A stretch of DNA of 64,000 nt from an uncultured Lachnospiraceae bacterium. Lineage in GTDB: Bacteria; Bacillota; Clostridia; Lachnospirales; Lachnospiraceae. Both the position numbers and the translations under genes were made by a program. The first letter of the stretch is position 1, and the number at the start of each line of letters is the position of its first letter. Below are positions 26,243 to 34,863 of this stretch, one piece after another. A model generated the notes under the pieces. The model did no database searches. It saw only the letters and a list, made by a program, of their open reading frames with translations, and was not told the DNA's origin. Location: contig CAJUBE010000017.1 in NCBI GenBank assembly GCA_910584725.1, forward strand, positions 22,613 through 86,612, read 5' to 3'.

Positions 26243-26387
26243 AGATAAGAAATTCTTAATAATTTACGATGTATAATCTTTAAATATGTCCTTTATGATG
26301 TAGAATAGAACGCAGGACATATCGGAATGCGGGTGCTTACAAAAAAGGGGAAGCGGCTGCTGTAGGGAAAGAAAGGTGTGGGAACAT

Positions 26388-27458
26388 ATGAGATTAACTG
26401 ATCCGGACAATGATAAAAGAGAGAAGGAGCGGGAGGAAGGAGCGGAAAACTTTCTGCAGAAGACCCTGACGACAAAGGTGCTTTTAGGTGTGATTGCCGT
26501 TCTTTTGATCTTTATTCTGCTTCTGCTCACCGTAATGGTCAACGGCAGACAGAAGCGGCAGGAAGAGGCGGACAGCGATCTCCAGCAGTCCATTACAGAC
26601 TATGCAAAGGAACAGCAGGAGCTGGAAGAGCAGGTGATCGGGGAAGGAGAGGAAATGCCCACGGTGGAAAAGCCTGTATCCGAGGAGACAGAGGAGGCCG
26701 AGGAAGAAGAGCCGGCAGAAGAGGGAGAAGCGGTTTCCGCAGACAATGAAAAAACAGCCATTGTGGTGGATATCGAGGACGAGAACGACGAGGCGTACAC
26801 AAAGGAATTTATACTGAAGGAGGCTTACCCTTATTTTGCGGATAATAAGCAGGACGCCATCTGGGATCTGGCCCATTTAAAACGCTATGTGAAGCTCTCA
26901 AAGGGGCTTGAGGGCACCGGGGATTATTATTACCAGGGCGATGTGGACAGCGAGGGAAAACCACACGGTACAGGGCTTGCCATCTATGAAAAGAACAGCT
27001 ACTATTTCGGGGAATGGAGTCATGGGATGAGAAACGGCAAGGGCACTTGGTTTCGTTTCTATATCAACCAGAAGAATAAGACAAACGCTATGGGTGTTTA
27101 TATGGCGCACAGTTATTCCGGAGAATGGGTGGACAATCTGCCAAACGGTCAGGGCGCGGAGCACTATGACGTGGATGTTTCGAAACTTGCGTCCACTCAG
27201 GGCAGGATTTTGCAGAATGTGGTCGGTCCTTTTAAAAACGGTCTTTACAACGGCGACATGTATGCCAACACCGTGGACTACACGGGCAATGTGCAGGAGT
27301 GGGACGGCGTTGCCACAGAAGGCGTATTTACGCTGTGGCGGGATATGAGCGCCATCGGAGAGTGTTCGGTGTGGCGGTATGTGGATGACCATTCCGTGTG
27401 TCTCGATATCGACAAATCGGAAAATAAGAATCAGGGAATCAGGGAGCTGTTGAAATGA
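26388..27458 (+). CDS. Single-pass membrane protein with MORN-like repeats
   Basis: The protein has 356 residues from ATG 26388 (AAAGG at 26372-26376; an in-frame GTG at 26376 overlaps that SD). A charged cytosolic start is followed by a membrane helix near residues 30-50 (VLLGVIAVLLIFILLLLTVMV), a coiled-coil/acidic Glu-rich linker to about residue 125, and a C-terminal domain with MORN-like motifs: GKPHGTGLAIYEKNSYYFGE, GMRNGKGTWFRF and YSGEWVDNLPNGQGAEHY. MORN repeats form beta-sheets that bind lipids or proteins. No enzyme domain is seen. A role at the outer membrane face is inferred from topology. Confidence 0.87.
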   Translation: MRLTDPDNDKREKEREEGAENFLQKTLTTKVLLGVIAVLLIFILLLLTVMVNGRQKRQEEADSDLQQSITDYAKEQQELEEQVIGEGEEMPTVEKPVSEETEEAEEEEPAEEGEAVSADNEKTAIVVDIEDENDEAYTKEFILKEAYPYFADNKQDAIWDLAHLKRYVKLSKGLEGTGDYYYQGDVDSEGKPHGTGLAIYEKNSYYFGEWSHGMRNGKGTWFRFYINQKNKTNAMGVYMAHSYSGEWVDNLPNGQGAEHYDVDVSKLASTQGRILQNVVGPFKNGLYNGDMYANTVDYTGNVQEWDGVATEGVFTLWRDMSAIGECSVWRYVDDHSVCLDIDKSENKNQGIRELLK

Positions 27459-27486
27459 GGGAGATGTAGACTTTGCACTTGGTCTG

Positions 27487-27495
27487 TGGTATACT
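27487..27495 (+). promoter_or_regulatory. Extended -10 promoter for the 54-residue ORF
   Basis: TG-G-TATACT at 27487-27495, 47 nt before the ATG. No good -35 box was found. Confidence 0.45.
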
Positions 27496-27541
27496 TACAC
27501 TGTAGCAATACAGGGAATGATGATAGAAAGCAGGTGGATGT

Positions 27542-27706
27542 ATGACATTGGAAGAGCAAAGACAGGCCGCTATTATGACATATGTGAATCTGATGAGAAT
27601 TAAAGCACATGAGACTGGTGAAAATAAAGAATTGGAGTATCAGATTAAAGTAGCAAAAGTTGTGCTGCAGAATTTTGGGATTGATTATTCGGAGCTTGAA
27701 TTATAG
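27542..27706 (+). CDS. Small hypothetical protein, 54 residues
   Basis: ATG 27542 has AGGTGG at 27532-27537, and the gene ends with TAG at 27704-27706. The product begins MTLEEQRQAAIMTYVNLMRI, is helical and charged, and ends with FGIDYSELEL; the centre ELEYQIKVAKVVLQ looks like an amphipathic helix. There is no membrane segment or known motif. A likely extended -10 promoter lies upstream, and the next gene starts 45 nt downstream, so it is probably the first gene of the transcript that leads to rlmH. A well-spaced SD and a coherent sequence make it likely to be real, but I cannot name a family. Confidence 0.7.
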   Translation: MTLEEQRQAAIMTYVNLMRIKAHETGENKELEYQIKVAKVVLQNFGIDYSELEL

Positions 27707-27750
27707 AAAGTAATAATTTCCAATTCGTAAGATAAGGGAGGGTATGGTCT

Positions 27751-28257
27751 ATGCCCCAATATCAGAGCAGCGAAGCAAAGGCGGAGGACAACCGGTCTTC
27801 CGCGTACACACTTTTGGCAGTCGGCGGTATCGGTTTTATTGCGGTATTGTTGATTTTTTTCAATGTGATACCTATTTACAGAAACGCGGGCATTACCAAA
27901 TATCTGGTCTGCGGCGTTATGGGGGCAATGTTTGTCCTTTTTATCGTGTTCGGCTTCGTGTCCATGCGGGATTCCAAAATGCTTTTGGTGAAAGCGAAAT
28001 CGGAAAACTCCCTTCGCTCGGAAATTGCCAGATGGTGTCAGGAGAACTTAAGCGCTGCGGTGATTGACGCGTCGATTCTGGAAGAAGGGGAGACGCTTGG
28101 CGAGCTGACGGAGGAGGAAAAGTACTACAGGCGCACGGAGCGGATGCGGGCGGCCATCGACGACAAATTTATGAATCTGGACGAGGCGTTCGTGGACGAT
28201 TTTGTGGACGGATATTATCAGGAAATGTATGAAGATAACAGTGATAACAGTCGGTAA
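27751..28257 (+). CDS. Two-helix membrane protein of unknown function
   Basis: The protein has 168 residues. After a polar, Ser/Glu-rich start there are two membrane helices: residues 20-40 (YTLLAVGGIGFIAVLLIFF) and 51-70 (YLVCGVMGAMFVLFIVFGFV), joined by a short loop. The cytosolic C-terminal hundred residues are acidic and helical (LTEEEKYYRRTERMRAAIDD). No catalytic motif is seen. The SD GGGAGG precedes the ATG, and the 3' end overlaps the start of rlmH by 29 nt. The pairing with rlmH suggests a shared transcript, not necessarily a shared function. Confidence 0.85.
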   Translation: MPQYQSSEAKAEDNRSSAYTLLAVGGIGFIAVLLIFFNVIPIYRNAGITKYLVCGVMGAMFVLFIVFGFVSMRDSKMLLVKAKSENSLRSEIARWCQENLSAAVIDASILEEGETLGELTEEEKYYRRTERMRAAIDDKFMNLDEAFVDDFVDGYYQEMYEDNSDNSR

Positions 28258-28708
28258 ACTGAAGGAGAAGTTTTTTCGCGATGCGGCTGCCGAGTATGAA
28301 AAGCGGCTGGGCCGTTACTGCAGACTGGAAATCAGGGAAACTGCGGATGAGAGGACGCCGGACGGCGCCTCGGAGACAGAGCGGGAACAGATTTTGAAAA
28401 AAGAGGGGGCGCGCGTTGCCAAGCTTTTGCCGGATGACGCCTATGTGGTGACGCTGGAGATCGAAGGGCGCAAGTTTACTTCGGAGGCTTTTGCGGGAGA
28501 GATTGAGCGGCTTGGCGTAAGCGGCGTCGGCCACATTGTATTTGTGATCGGCGGCTCTCTTGGTTTACATAACAGTATAAAGGAACGGGCTGATCTGGCG
28601 GTAAGCTTTTCGGATATGACATTCCCGCACCAGCTGATGCGGGTTGTTTTGTTGGAGCAGATTTATCGAGCGTTTCGGATTATAAACGGGGAACCGTACC
28701 ATAAATAG
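28229..28708 (+). CDS. rlmH: 23S rRNA (pseudouridine1915-N3)-methyltransferase RlmH
   Basis: The protein has 159 residues, exactly the usual length, from ATG 28229 (AGGA at 28220-28223); the upstream in-frame ATG at 28202 does not match the family. It is a SPOUT methyltransferase that uses SAM to methylate pseudouridine 1915 in helix 69 of 23S rRNA. Marks are MKITVITVGKLKEKFF, the SAM-binding knot region HIVFVIGGSLGL, SFSDMTFPHQLMRVVLLEQ and the terminal YRAFRIINGEPYHK. Translation is coupled to the preceding membrane-protein gene. A family A repeat begins at its stop codon. Confidence 0.97.
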   Translation: MKITVITVGKLKEKFFRDAAAEYEKRLGRYCRLEIRETADERTPDGASETEREQILKKEGARVAKLLPDDAYVVTLEIEGRKFTSEAFAGEIERLGVSGVGHIVFVIGGSLGLHNSIKERADLAVSFSDMTFPHQLMRVVLLEQIYRAFRIINGEPYHK

Positions 28709-28803
28709 CGTGAAAAGTGCTTCTAAAGACGTCCCGCCATAGGACGGGACGCCAAGAAGCACTAAGTTTCACGCAGGAGAATGCCTGAAATACGGCATTC
28801 TCC
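28706..28803 (+). repeat. Family A intergenic palindromic repeat (simplest full copy)
   Basis: It starts with the rlmH stop TAG (28706-28708). The outer stem CGTGAAA/TTTCACG plus GTGCTTC/GAAGCAC encloses CGTCCCG/CGGGACG. The second hairpin is GGAGAATGCC/GGCATTCTCC (28776-28803). It is followed by GTGCATGAA, with no T-run. Confidence 0.92.
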
Positions 28804-28839
28804 GTGCATGAATTTACAATTGCGTTCATATAGTGTAAC

Positions 28840-29139
28840 ATGAGAAGAGAGAACAGACGCCAGTCATTTTCACCGTTTGCCAGATCGAAAGAACTGATCG
28901 TGGAATCCTTAAAGCTTCCGAAGGATACCATGCTGGGGGCGGCCATTGTCACGATCACGGGGAATCGAGAGGCTTTTATTGAAAACTATAAGGGAATTTT
29001 GGAATATACGACGGAGTCTATTGTGCTGCAGGGCAAGAATGCGAAGATCTGTTTTGAGGGAAGCGGCCTGTCCATCGACTATTATACCAATGAAGACATG
29101 AAAATCAGCGGAAAGATCGACGCGCTCCGCTATATCTGA
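28840..29139 (+). CDS. yqfC: Sporulation protein YqfC (YabP/YqfC family)
   Basis: The protein has 99 residues. The core matches the YabP/YqfC family: ESLKLPKDTMLGAAIVTITG, IENYKGILEYTTESIVL and a C-terminal GLSIDYYTNEDMKISGKID. In Bacillus yqfC-yqfD are in the mother-cell sigmaE regulon, and the gene order yqfC-yqfD-phoH is kept here. The ATG has no SD, and a sigmaE-like -10 word (CATATAGT, 28827-28834) sits only 5 nt before it, so a leaderless transcript is possible. An upstream in-frame stop (28831-28833) rules out an earlier start. Confidence 0.9.
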   Translation: MRRENRRQSFSPFARSKELIVESLKLPKDTMLGAAIVTITGNREAFIENYKGILEYTTESIVLQGKNAKICFEGSGLSIDYYTNEDMKISGKIDALRYI

Positions 29140-29161
29140 GCGTGTGTGCAGGGGAAGGTCT

Positions 29162-30409
29162 ATGCTTCATTGGATACAGTATTTAAGAGGATATGTTGCC
29201 ATCAAAGTCTGGGGCTATTCTGTGGAGCGTCTTTTAAATCTTTGCGGCAATCATGACGTTCTGGTCTGGGATATTGAGGATCACGGCGATTATCACACCA
29301 TGCATATCAGTATAGCGGGGTTTTTTGCCTTGAAGCCGCTCCTGAAAAAAACAGGGACGAGAGCGGCCGTTACAGGCAAATACGGCCTGCCTTTTTTTGT
29401 GTCAAAAATGTGGAGAAGGAAGCTGTTTGTGGCGGGGCTTGTCTGCTGCATATTTTTCTGGTGTCTGGCCTCCCGCTTTATCTGGGATATCCGGATTGAG
29501 GGAAATTTCGCCCTGACGGAAGACGTGCTGATGGATTATCTGGAGGAGCAGGGTGTGCATACCGCCATGAGAAAGAGCGGGCTGGAGATCGAGAAGCTGG
29601 AGCAGGCACTGCGGGAGGACTATGACCTGATTACATGGACTTCCGTGCAGCTTCGGGGCACTACGCTGCTGATTCGCATAAAGGAGAACGAGATGCCGGT
29701 CTACGATAACCACAATAAGGCGGAGACAGACAAAGGCATGGATCTGGTGGCCGAAAAGGAAGGCGTGGTGACTTACATTATCACCAGAAGCGGTGTGCCG
29801 CAGGTGGCCTGTGGAGACAGTGTGCAGAAAGGGGATGTACTGGTGAGCGGTGCGGTTCCCGTCTACAATGAGGATACTACGGTGCGCAGATATCAGTATG
29901 TGGAGGCGGATGCGGATATTACCTTAAGTTACGCGAGAAATCTTTCCTTGGAAGAAGAGATTGCCTATGAGGAGAAATGTTACACGGGAGAGGCAATTGA
30001 AATTCCGGTAGTCGGAACGGGAGATAAGGAGATCGCTTTCCGTTTTCGAAAGGTTCCCTATGCCTTTTTTGATACCAGTGAGGAGAAAAAGCAGGTGCAA
30101 CTTCTGGATCATTTGTATCTGCCGATGTATTATGGAAAGAGGACGGTGCAGGAATACGAAATTGTGTCGAAAATGCATACGGCGGAGGAAATGAAAACGC
30201 TTTTGCAGGAGCGGTTTAGAAAAATTATCGCAACTTTAAATGAAAAAGGGGTACAAATTACAGAAAAAAATGTTACAATAAAAAAGAATGATAAAAAATG
30301 GGTACTATATGCTCATATGCAGCTTGAAGAATCGGCGGTGAAACCGGTGCCGACCGTTACGGAACCGGTAGAAGAATCCGAAAAGGAAGAGGACGCGACG
30401 ACGGATTAG
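29162..30409 (+). CDS. yqfD: Sporulation protein YqfD
   Basis: The protein has 415 residues from ATG 29162 (GGGGAAGG at 29151-29158); an upstream in-frame GTG at 29144 lacks a good SD. An N-terminal cytosolic domain (LRGYVAIKVWGYSVERLLN) precedes one membrane helix near residues 87-106 (LFVAGLVCCIFFWCLASRFI). The extracytoplasmic region starts with a short conserved segment (WDIRIEGNFALTEDVLMDYL) similar to POTRA/FtsQ-like folds, as in other YqfD proteins, and ends in an acidic tail. It is needed for efficient sporulation in some Firmicutes, with an unknown mechanism. It lies 22 nt after yqfC and 21 nt before phoH. Confidence 0.93.
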   Translation: MLHWIQYLRGYVAIKVWGYSVERLLNLCGNHDVLVWDIEDHGDYHTMHISIAGFFALKPLLKKTGTRAAVTGKYGLPFFVSKMWRRKLFVAGLVCCIFFWCLASRFIWDIRIEGNFALTEDVLMDYLEEQGVHTAMRKSGLEIEKLEQALREDYDLITWTSVQLRGTTLLIRIKENEMPVYDNHNKAETDKGMDLVAEKEGVVTYIITRSGVPQVACGDSVQKGDVLVSGAVPVYNEDTTVRRYQYVEADADITLSYARNLSLEEEIAYEEKCYTGEAIEIPVVGTGDKEIAFRFRKVPYAFFDTSEEKKQVQLLDHLYLPMYYGKRTVQEYEIVSKMHTAEEMKTLLQERFRKIIATLNEKGVQITEKNVTIKKNDKKWVLYAHMQLEESAVKPVPTVTEPVEESEKEEDATTD

Positions 30410-30430
30410 AGATTTTATGAAGGGTGGGGA

Positions 30431-31441
30431 ATGGACGCGTTTACAGTCAGTATTGATGTGCCGGTGGAGCACATGCGGAATCTTTTCGGGGAGTTTGACT
30501 CTCACATGAAAAGGATTGAGAATGATCTGAACGTAATGATCGTAGACCGGGACGGTGCAGTCCGGATTTCGGGAGAGCGGGAGGCCGCGGACAGGGCAGC
30601 CCGTATTATAAACGAACTGCTTGTCCTGTCAAAGAGAGGCGCAATTTTGGAGGAACAGAGTGTGGATTATGCCATAGAGCTTGGGCGGGAGCACAAGGAG
30701 GACATGCTGCTTACCATGGACAGCGACTGCATCTGCCATACCGTGAGCGGTAAACCGATCAAACCAAAGACCTTGGGACAGAAACAGTATGTGGACGCCA
30801 TGCGTGACAATATGATTGTCTTTGGGGTAGGGCCTGCCGGTACGGGAAAGACGTATCTGGCGATGGCAATGGCGGTGACCGCTTTTAAAAACAACGAGGT
30901 GAGCCGCATTATCTTGACAAGACCGGCCATTGAAGCGGGGGAGAAGCTCGGTTTTCTTCCCGGGGACTTGCAAAGCAAGGTAGATCCGTATCTGCGGCCG
31001 CTCTACGACGCGCTCTATCAGATTATGGGAGCGGAGAGCTTTGCGCGGAATATGGAGAAGGGGTTGATCGAGGTGGCGCCGCTCGCGTATATGCGGGGGC
31101 GGACGCTGGATAACGCCTATATCATTCTGGATGAGGCGCAGAATACCACTCCGGCGCAGATGAAAATGTTTCTGACAAGAATCGGCTTCGGATCCAAGGT
31201 GGTGGTCACCGGGGACGCCTCACAGAAGGATCTGTCGCCGGATATGAAATCGGGACTTGACGTGGCGGTGAGGGTGCTCTCGAAAATAGAGGATATTTCT
31301 TTCTGCAATTTGAGCAGCAAAGATGTGGTCAGACATCCTCTGGTGCAGAGAATCGTGAAGGCATACGACGATTACGAGGCAAAAGAGAAACGGCGCAGCG
31401 AACAAAAAACAGGGAACAGGAATTACAGGCGTGGAAAATAA
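30431..31441 (+). CDS. phoH: PhoH family ATPase
   Basis: The protein has 336 residues. The N-terminal part (to about residue 95) is KH-like (VMIVDRDGAVRISGEREAAD). The P-loop ATPase follows with IKPKTLGQKQYVDAM, Walker A GVGPAGTGKTYLAMAMA, the family signature LTRPAIEAGEKLGFLPGDL, Walker B AYIILDEAQNTTPAQMKMFL and SKVVVTGDASQKDL. PhoH proteins are cytoplasmic ATPases linked to RNA metabolism, and many sit next to ybeY. Here phoH and ybeY are separated only by the PgpH-like gene. Its stop overlaps the GTG start of that gene. Confidence 0.96.
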   Translation: MDAFTVSIDVPVEHMRNLFGEFDSHMKRIENDLNVMIVDRDGAVRISGEREAADRAARIINELLVLSKRGAILEEQSVDYAIELGREHKEDMLLTMDSDCICHTVSGKPIKPKTLGQKQYVDAMRDNMIVFGVGPAGTGKTYLAMAMAVTAFKNNEVSRIILTRPAIEAGEKLGFLPGDLQSKVDPYLRPLYDALYQIMGAESFARNMEKGLIEVAPLAYMRGRTLDNAYIILDEAQNTTPAQMKMFLTRIGFGSKVVVTGDASQKDLSPDMKSGLDVAVRVLSKIEDISFCNLSSKDVVRHPLVQRIVKAYDDYEAKEKRRSEQKTGNRNYRRGK

Positions 31442-32645
31442 CAGCAATCTTCAAAAAAACAGCACTATCATTAAAAGAATTGTAATATTTATGTTTATGT
31501 TTGCTCTTTCAGGCGTTATTGTGTGGCTGGGCAGCGTATTTTACCACAACCAGACGGATATGATGATACGGAATGTCGTCATGGTTCTGACCGGGACGGG
31601 AATCACTATTTTTTCTTATGTTATGAGTGAGTTAAGCAATTTTTTTGTCTATCGCAATGAGGGTCGATACGGGAGGTTTGCCCTTACCTATCTGATAAGC
31701 CTGACAGCGGCGGTGTTTCTGCCGTTTTTGCCGGTCACGGGCTGGCCCTATCTTGTGGTTTTCGTACTGCTTGGCGTCTTTTCAAACGGCATGACGGGAC
31801 TTGTGGCGGGGAGCCTTTGTCTGCTTCTCTCCGTGAATTTTGCGGGCTGCGATTATGCGATTTTCTGGCTCTATTTTATCAGCGGCATGGCCGGCATATT
31901 GGTATTTGCCACATTGGACGAGGAGTTCCGGGTGGGGATTCCGATGCTGATCTCTCTGCTGGTGCTGGCGCTCTGCCTGACAGCCAATGTGATTCTCTTC
32001 GCGAAGGAGCGGCTTTCCATCGCCCAGTTTATGATACCGGGCATCAATCTGATGGTCTGCTGCATCCTGCTTTTAGTCAGTCTGAAGATGGTAAGTTCCA
32101 TGATTATTCACCGGTATCGTGACAGATACATGGAGATCAACGACCCGGAATGTCCCCTGCTTGTGCAGTTGAAAGAGCTTTCCAAGGAAGAGTATTATCA
32201 CGCGATTCACACGGCCTATCTGGGGGATAAGGTGGCCAGAAGCCTTGGCATCGACGACGCGGCCGTGAAGGCGTGCGGATATTATCACAGAATCGGAAAA
32301 CTGACCGGGGAAAATACATGGGAAAATGTGTCTGCGATCTGTGACAAGTACCATTTTCCGCCGAAGGCAAAACAGATTTTAAAGGAGTATGTGGATCCGG
32401 ATGTTAAGATTGTCTCCAAGGAGACGCTTGTGGTTCTACTTGCTGACTGTATCGTGTCATCCATCCTGTACCTGTTTGCGAAGGATCCAAAGGCAGAGTT
32501 GGATTATGAGCAGTTGATAGAAACCGTGTTTAAGAAAAAATTTGAGACGGATGAGCTCTGGGGGAATGAGATTTCCTTGGGACAGATCTGCGAGATGAAA
32601 AAAATATTTATCAAGGAGAAGCTTTACTATGACTTCTTACGTTGA
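31431..32645 (+). CDS. Truncated PgpH-like membrane protein with degenerate HD domain
   Basis: The protein has 404 residues from GTG 31431, inside the phoH end. About seven membrane helices occupy residues 14-222. The cytosolic C-terminus resembles the HD phosphodiesterase of PgpH/YqfF, which degrades c-di-AMP, and the locus (phoH-x-ybeY) is where pgpH lies in Bacillus. Full PgpH is about 700 residues with an extracellular 7TMR-HDED domain; that domain is absent here. The HD motif is altered: His257 is kept in YYHAI, but the HD pair reads YHRIGK (His286, Arg287), so a metal-binding Asp is lost. Catalysis is doubtful and a sensory or scaffold role is possible. Confidence 0.85.
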   Translation: MENNSNLQKNSTIIKRIVIFMFMFALSGVIVWLGSVFYHNQTDMMIRNVVMVLTGTGITIFSYVMSELSNFFVYRNEGRYGRFALTYLISLTAAVFLPFLPVTGWPYLVVFVLLGVFSNGMTGLVAGSLCLLLSVNFAGCDYAIFWLYFISGMAGILVFATLDEEFRVGIPMLISLLVLALCLTANVILFAKERLSIAQFMIPGINLMVCCILLLVSLKMVSSMIIHRYRDRYMEINDPECPLLVQLKELSKEEYYHAIHTAYLGDKVARSLGIDDAAVKACGYYHRIGKLTGENTWENVSAICDKYHFPPKAKQILKEYVDPDVKIVSKETLVVLLADCIVSSILYLFAKDPKAELDYEQLIETVFKKKFETDELWGNEISLGQICEMKKIFIKEKLYYDFLR

Positions 32646-33129
32646 AAATGAGACCGGACAGTCCTTCTCTTTTGATGAAAAAGCGATGCTCGACCGCGTT
32701 GCGGAGGCTGTTTTGGACAGCGAAAACTGTCCCTATGAGGCGGCGGTGAATCTTCTGCTCACAGATGATGCGGGCATTCGGGAGTACAACAAAAATTACA
32801 GGGACATCGATTCGGAGACGGATGTGCTCTCCTTTCCCAATCTGGAGTTTGAGACGCCGGGGGATTTTTCCGGTGTGGAGGAGCGGGTGGCGGACTGCTT
32901 TGATCCGGACAGCGGAGAGCTGGTTCTGGGAGATATCATTCTGAATGTAATGCGGGTGAAGGAACAGGCCGCAGCCTACGGGCACAGTGAGCTTCGTGAA
33001 TATGCGTTTCTGCTTGCGCACAGTCTGTACCATCTGTGCGGCTACGATCATATGGAGCCGGCGGAGGCAGCGTTGATGGAGGAAAAGCAGGAGGCGGTTT
33101 TGCAGGCGCTTTCCATCACAAGGTTTTAG
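32629..33129 (+). CDS. ybeY: Endoribonuclease YbeY (rRNA maturation)
   Basis: The protein has 166 residues and overlaps the upstream gene by 17 nt. Zinc-dependent single-strand endoribonuclease used in 16S rRNA 3' maturation and ribosome quality control. The motif is AHSLYHLCGYDH, keeping the three zinc His of the HxxxHxxGxxH pattern, with Ser in place of the usual Gly after the first His. Other marks are the substrate region YRDIDSETDVLSFP and LGDIILN. It is the usual partner of phoH. Confidence 0.95.
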   Translation: MTSYVENETGQSFSFDEKAMLDRVAEAVLDSENCPYEAAVNLLLTDDAGIREYNKNYRDIDSETDVLSFPNLEFETPGDFSGVEERVADCFDPDSGELVLGDIILNVMRVKEQAAAYGHSELREYAFLLAHSLYHLCGYDHMEPAEAALMEEKQEAVLQALSITRF

Positions 33130-33144
33130 ATACTGAGGATAACG

Positions 33145-34791
33145 ATGAATATACAGTGGATGGCGAAAAATTTGAAAAACAGGATGATCCTCTCAGCGGG
33201 GATTATCTCCTATATGCTTCTTTTCTTCCTGCGAATTCCCCTTTCAAGGTTCATAGGAGATGAGGGGGTGGGACTCTTTGCCCCGGCTTTTGAGTTGTTT
33301 ATATTGACTACAATGGTCACATCTTATGGCATGTCAAATGCTGTGGCGGGCATCATCCGTTACCGGGTGAAGCGGGAGCGGTATCGGAATGCGGGCAAAG
33401 CATTTCGCACGGTTTTTGTCATGAATCTTTTTCTCGGCACGGTGATGGCATTATTTCTCCTGCTGTTTTCCTCTTGGATTGCGGAGGTTATTGTTCTGGA
33501 GCGCCTTGCCCGCATGGCGGTGATGGCGGCTGCGCCCTCTGTATTTTTTGCGGCGCTGGTCGGCATTTTCAGAGGATACTTTAACGGTTACGGCATGGGG
33601 GTGCTCACGGCGCATTCTCAATATATCGAAAAGACCGCCATGCTTGTCGGGGCGATTCTCGGCGGCCGGGCTCTTTACGGTTACGGGCAGAAAGTGGCGG
33701 CGCTGTATCAGGTGGAGGCCCACAGTTACGCATACGGGGCGTTAGGTGCAATGCTGGGGGTCTTTGCCTCACAGGTGATCGCTCTGCTGCATCTGCTTCT
33801 TGTCTATGTGATTTATGCGGGGGCGTTTAAAGGGCGGCCGGGACAGGACAACAGCAGACGGGCTGAGACTCGTTTTGAGATTCAGCGGATGCTTGTCATC
33901 AATATGGCGCCGACGGCTGCGGCGGCCTTTCTCTCCAATCTGTTTATGATCGTGGATCAGCGCTGTTTTAACTATTGTATGAATGTGACAGAGCAGGGCA
34001 GCGTGCGGACGGCTCAGTGGGGCAGCTATTATGGTAAATTTGCGCCGCTTTTGGGCATATGCGCGGCGATTTCATGCCTGTCAGTACACGGCCTGACCGG
34101 AAAAATCGCCAATGCTTACGAGCGGGAGGAATACCGCAGTATGCGGGAGCGGATGGGCAGAGCGGTGCGGGACGCGTCCATGGTATCTTTTCCTGCGGCG
34201 GTGTATGTGGCTGTTCTGGGAAAGCCACTTGCCGTCTGTTGTTACGGGAGAACGACAGCGCAGTCAGCGGTATTGGCGGGATGGCTTCAAAAGGGCGCGG
34301 TTCTGGTTGTTCTATTTACATTCAGCTTTCTGTTCGGGCAGATTTTATATAAAATGCGGATGGTTCGTGAAATGTTTCTTGCGGCTGCCGCCTCTTTCGC
34401 GGTGCATTTGGCTGCAGCTTATTTTATGACACAGCGCCTGCATATGGGGGTGGACGGACTGCTTTGTGCTTTGATTTTGTTGTTCGGTATTTATATGGTT
34501 CTGGCGTTTGTATTTCTGAACAGGCGCGTAAAATACAGGCCGGACTGGGTTGCGGGTGTTCTGCTTCCGCTTGCCGCCGCTGCTGTTTCAGGGCTGGTGG
34601 TGTATCTGCTGAACATGCTGCTTTCAGGTGTTGCGGGGGCAGCGCTTTGCATTATCGTTTCGCTGGTGGTGGGACTGTTTTTCCATATCCTTGCCCTCAT
34701 GCTCATGCGGGTGATCGGGGAGGCGGAGCTTCAGGAGATGCCGCTCGGCTTCCTGTTTATTATGCTTGGTAGAATGACAGGCGTTTTGTGA
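33145..34791 (+). CDS. SpoVB-like polysaccharide flippase (MOP superfamily)
   Basis: The protein has 548 residues with about 14 membrane helices. The start AGIISYMLLFFLRIPLSRFIGDEGVGLFAPAF is the MOP-exporter opening, and polysaccharide-synthesis C-terminal helices follow (AAAAFLSNLFMIVDQRCF). Such proteins move lipid-linked sugars across the membrane. SpoVB of Bacillus acts in spore cortex synthesis, and the neighbours (yqfC, yqfD, a BofC-like protein) favour that subgroup. SD GAGG lies 6 nt before the ATG. It starts 16 nt after ybeY, so it shares the transcript. Substrate is not deducible. Confidence 0.88.
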   Translation: MNIQWMAKNLKNRMILSAGIISYMLLFFLRIPLSRFIGDEGVGLFAPAFELFILTTMVTSYGMSNAVAGIIRYRVKRERYRNAGKAFRTVFVMNLFLGTVMALFLLLFSSWIAEVIVLERLARMAVMAAAPSVFFAALVGIFRGYFNGYGMGVLTAHSQYIEKTAMLVGAILGGRALYGYGQKVAALYQVEAHSYAYGALGAMLGVFASQVIALLHLLLVYVIYAGAFKGRPGQDNSRRAETRFEIQRMLVINMAPTAAAAFLSNLFMIVDQRCFNYCMNVTEQGSVRTAQWGSYYGKFAPLLGICAAISCLSVHGLTGKIANAYEREEYRSMRERMGRAVRDASMVSFPAAVYVAVLGKPLAVCCYGRTTAQSAVLAGWLQKGAVLVVLFTFSFLFGQILYKMRMVREMFLAAAASFAVHLAAAYFMTQRLHMGVDGLLCALILLFGIYMVLAFVFLNRRVKYRPDWVAGVLLPLAAAAVSGLVVYLLNMLLSGVAGAALCIIVSLVVGLFFHILALMLMRVIGEAELQEMPLGFLFIMLGRMTGVL

Positions 34792-34863
34792 GATCGTTGT
34801 ATAAAATAATGGAATTGGCTGATACTGATTACAGGGAATCCGACAAGAGAGGTTTAAAACGGA

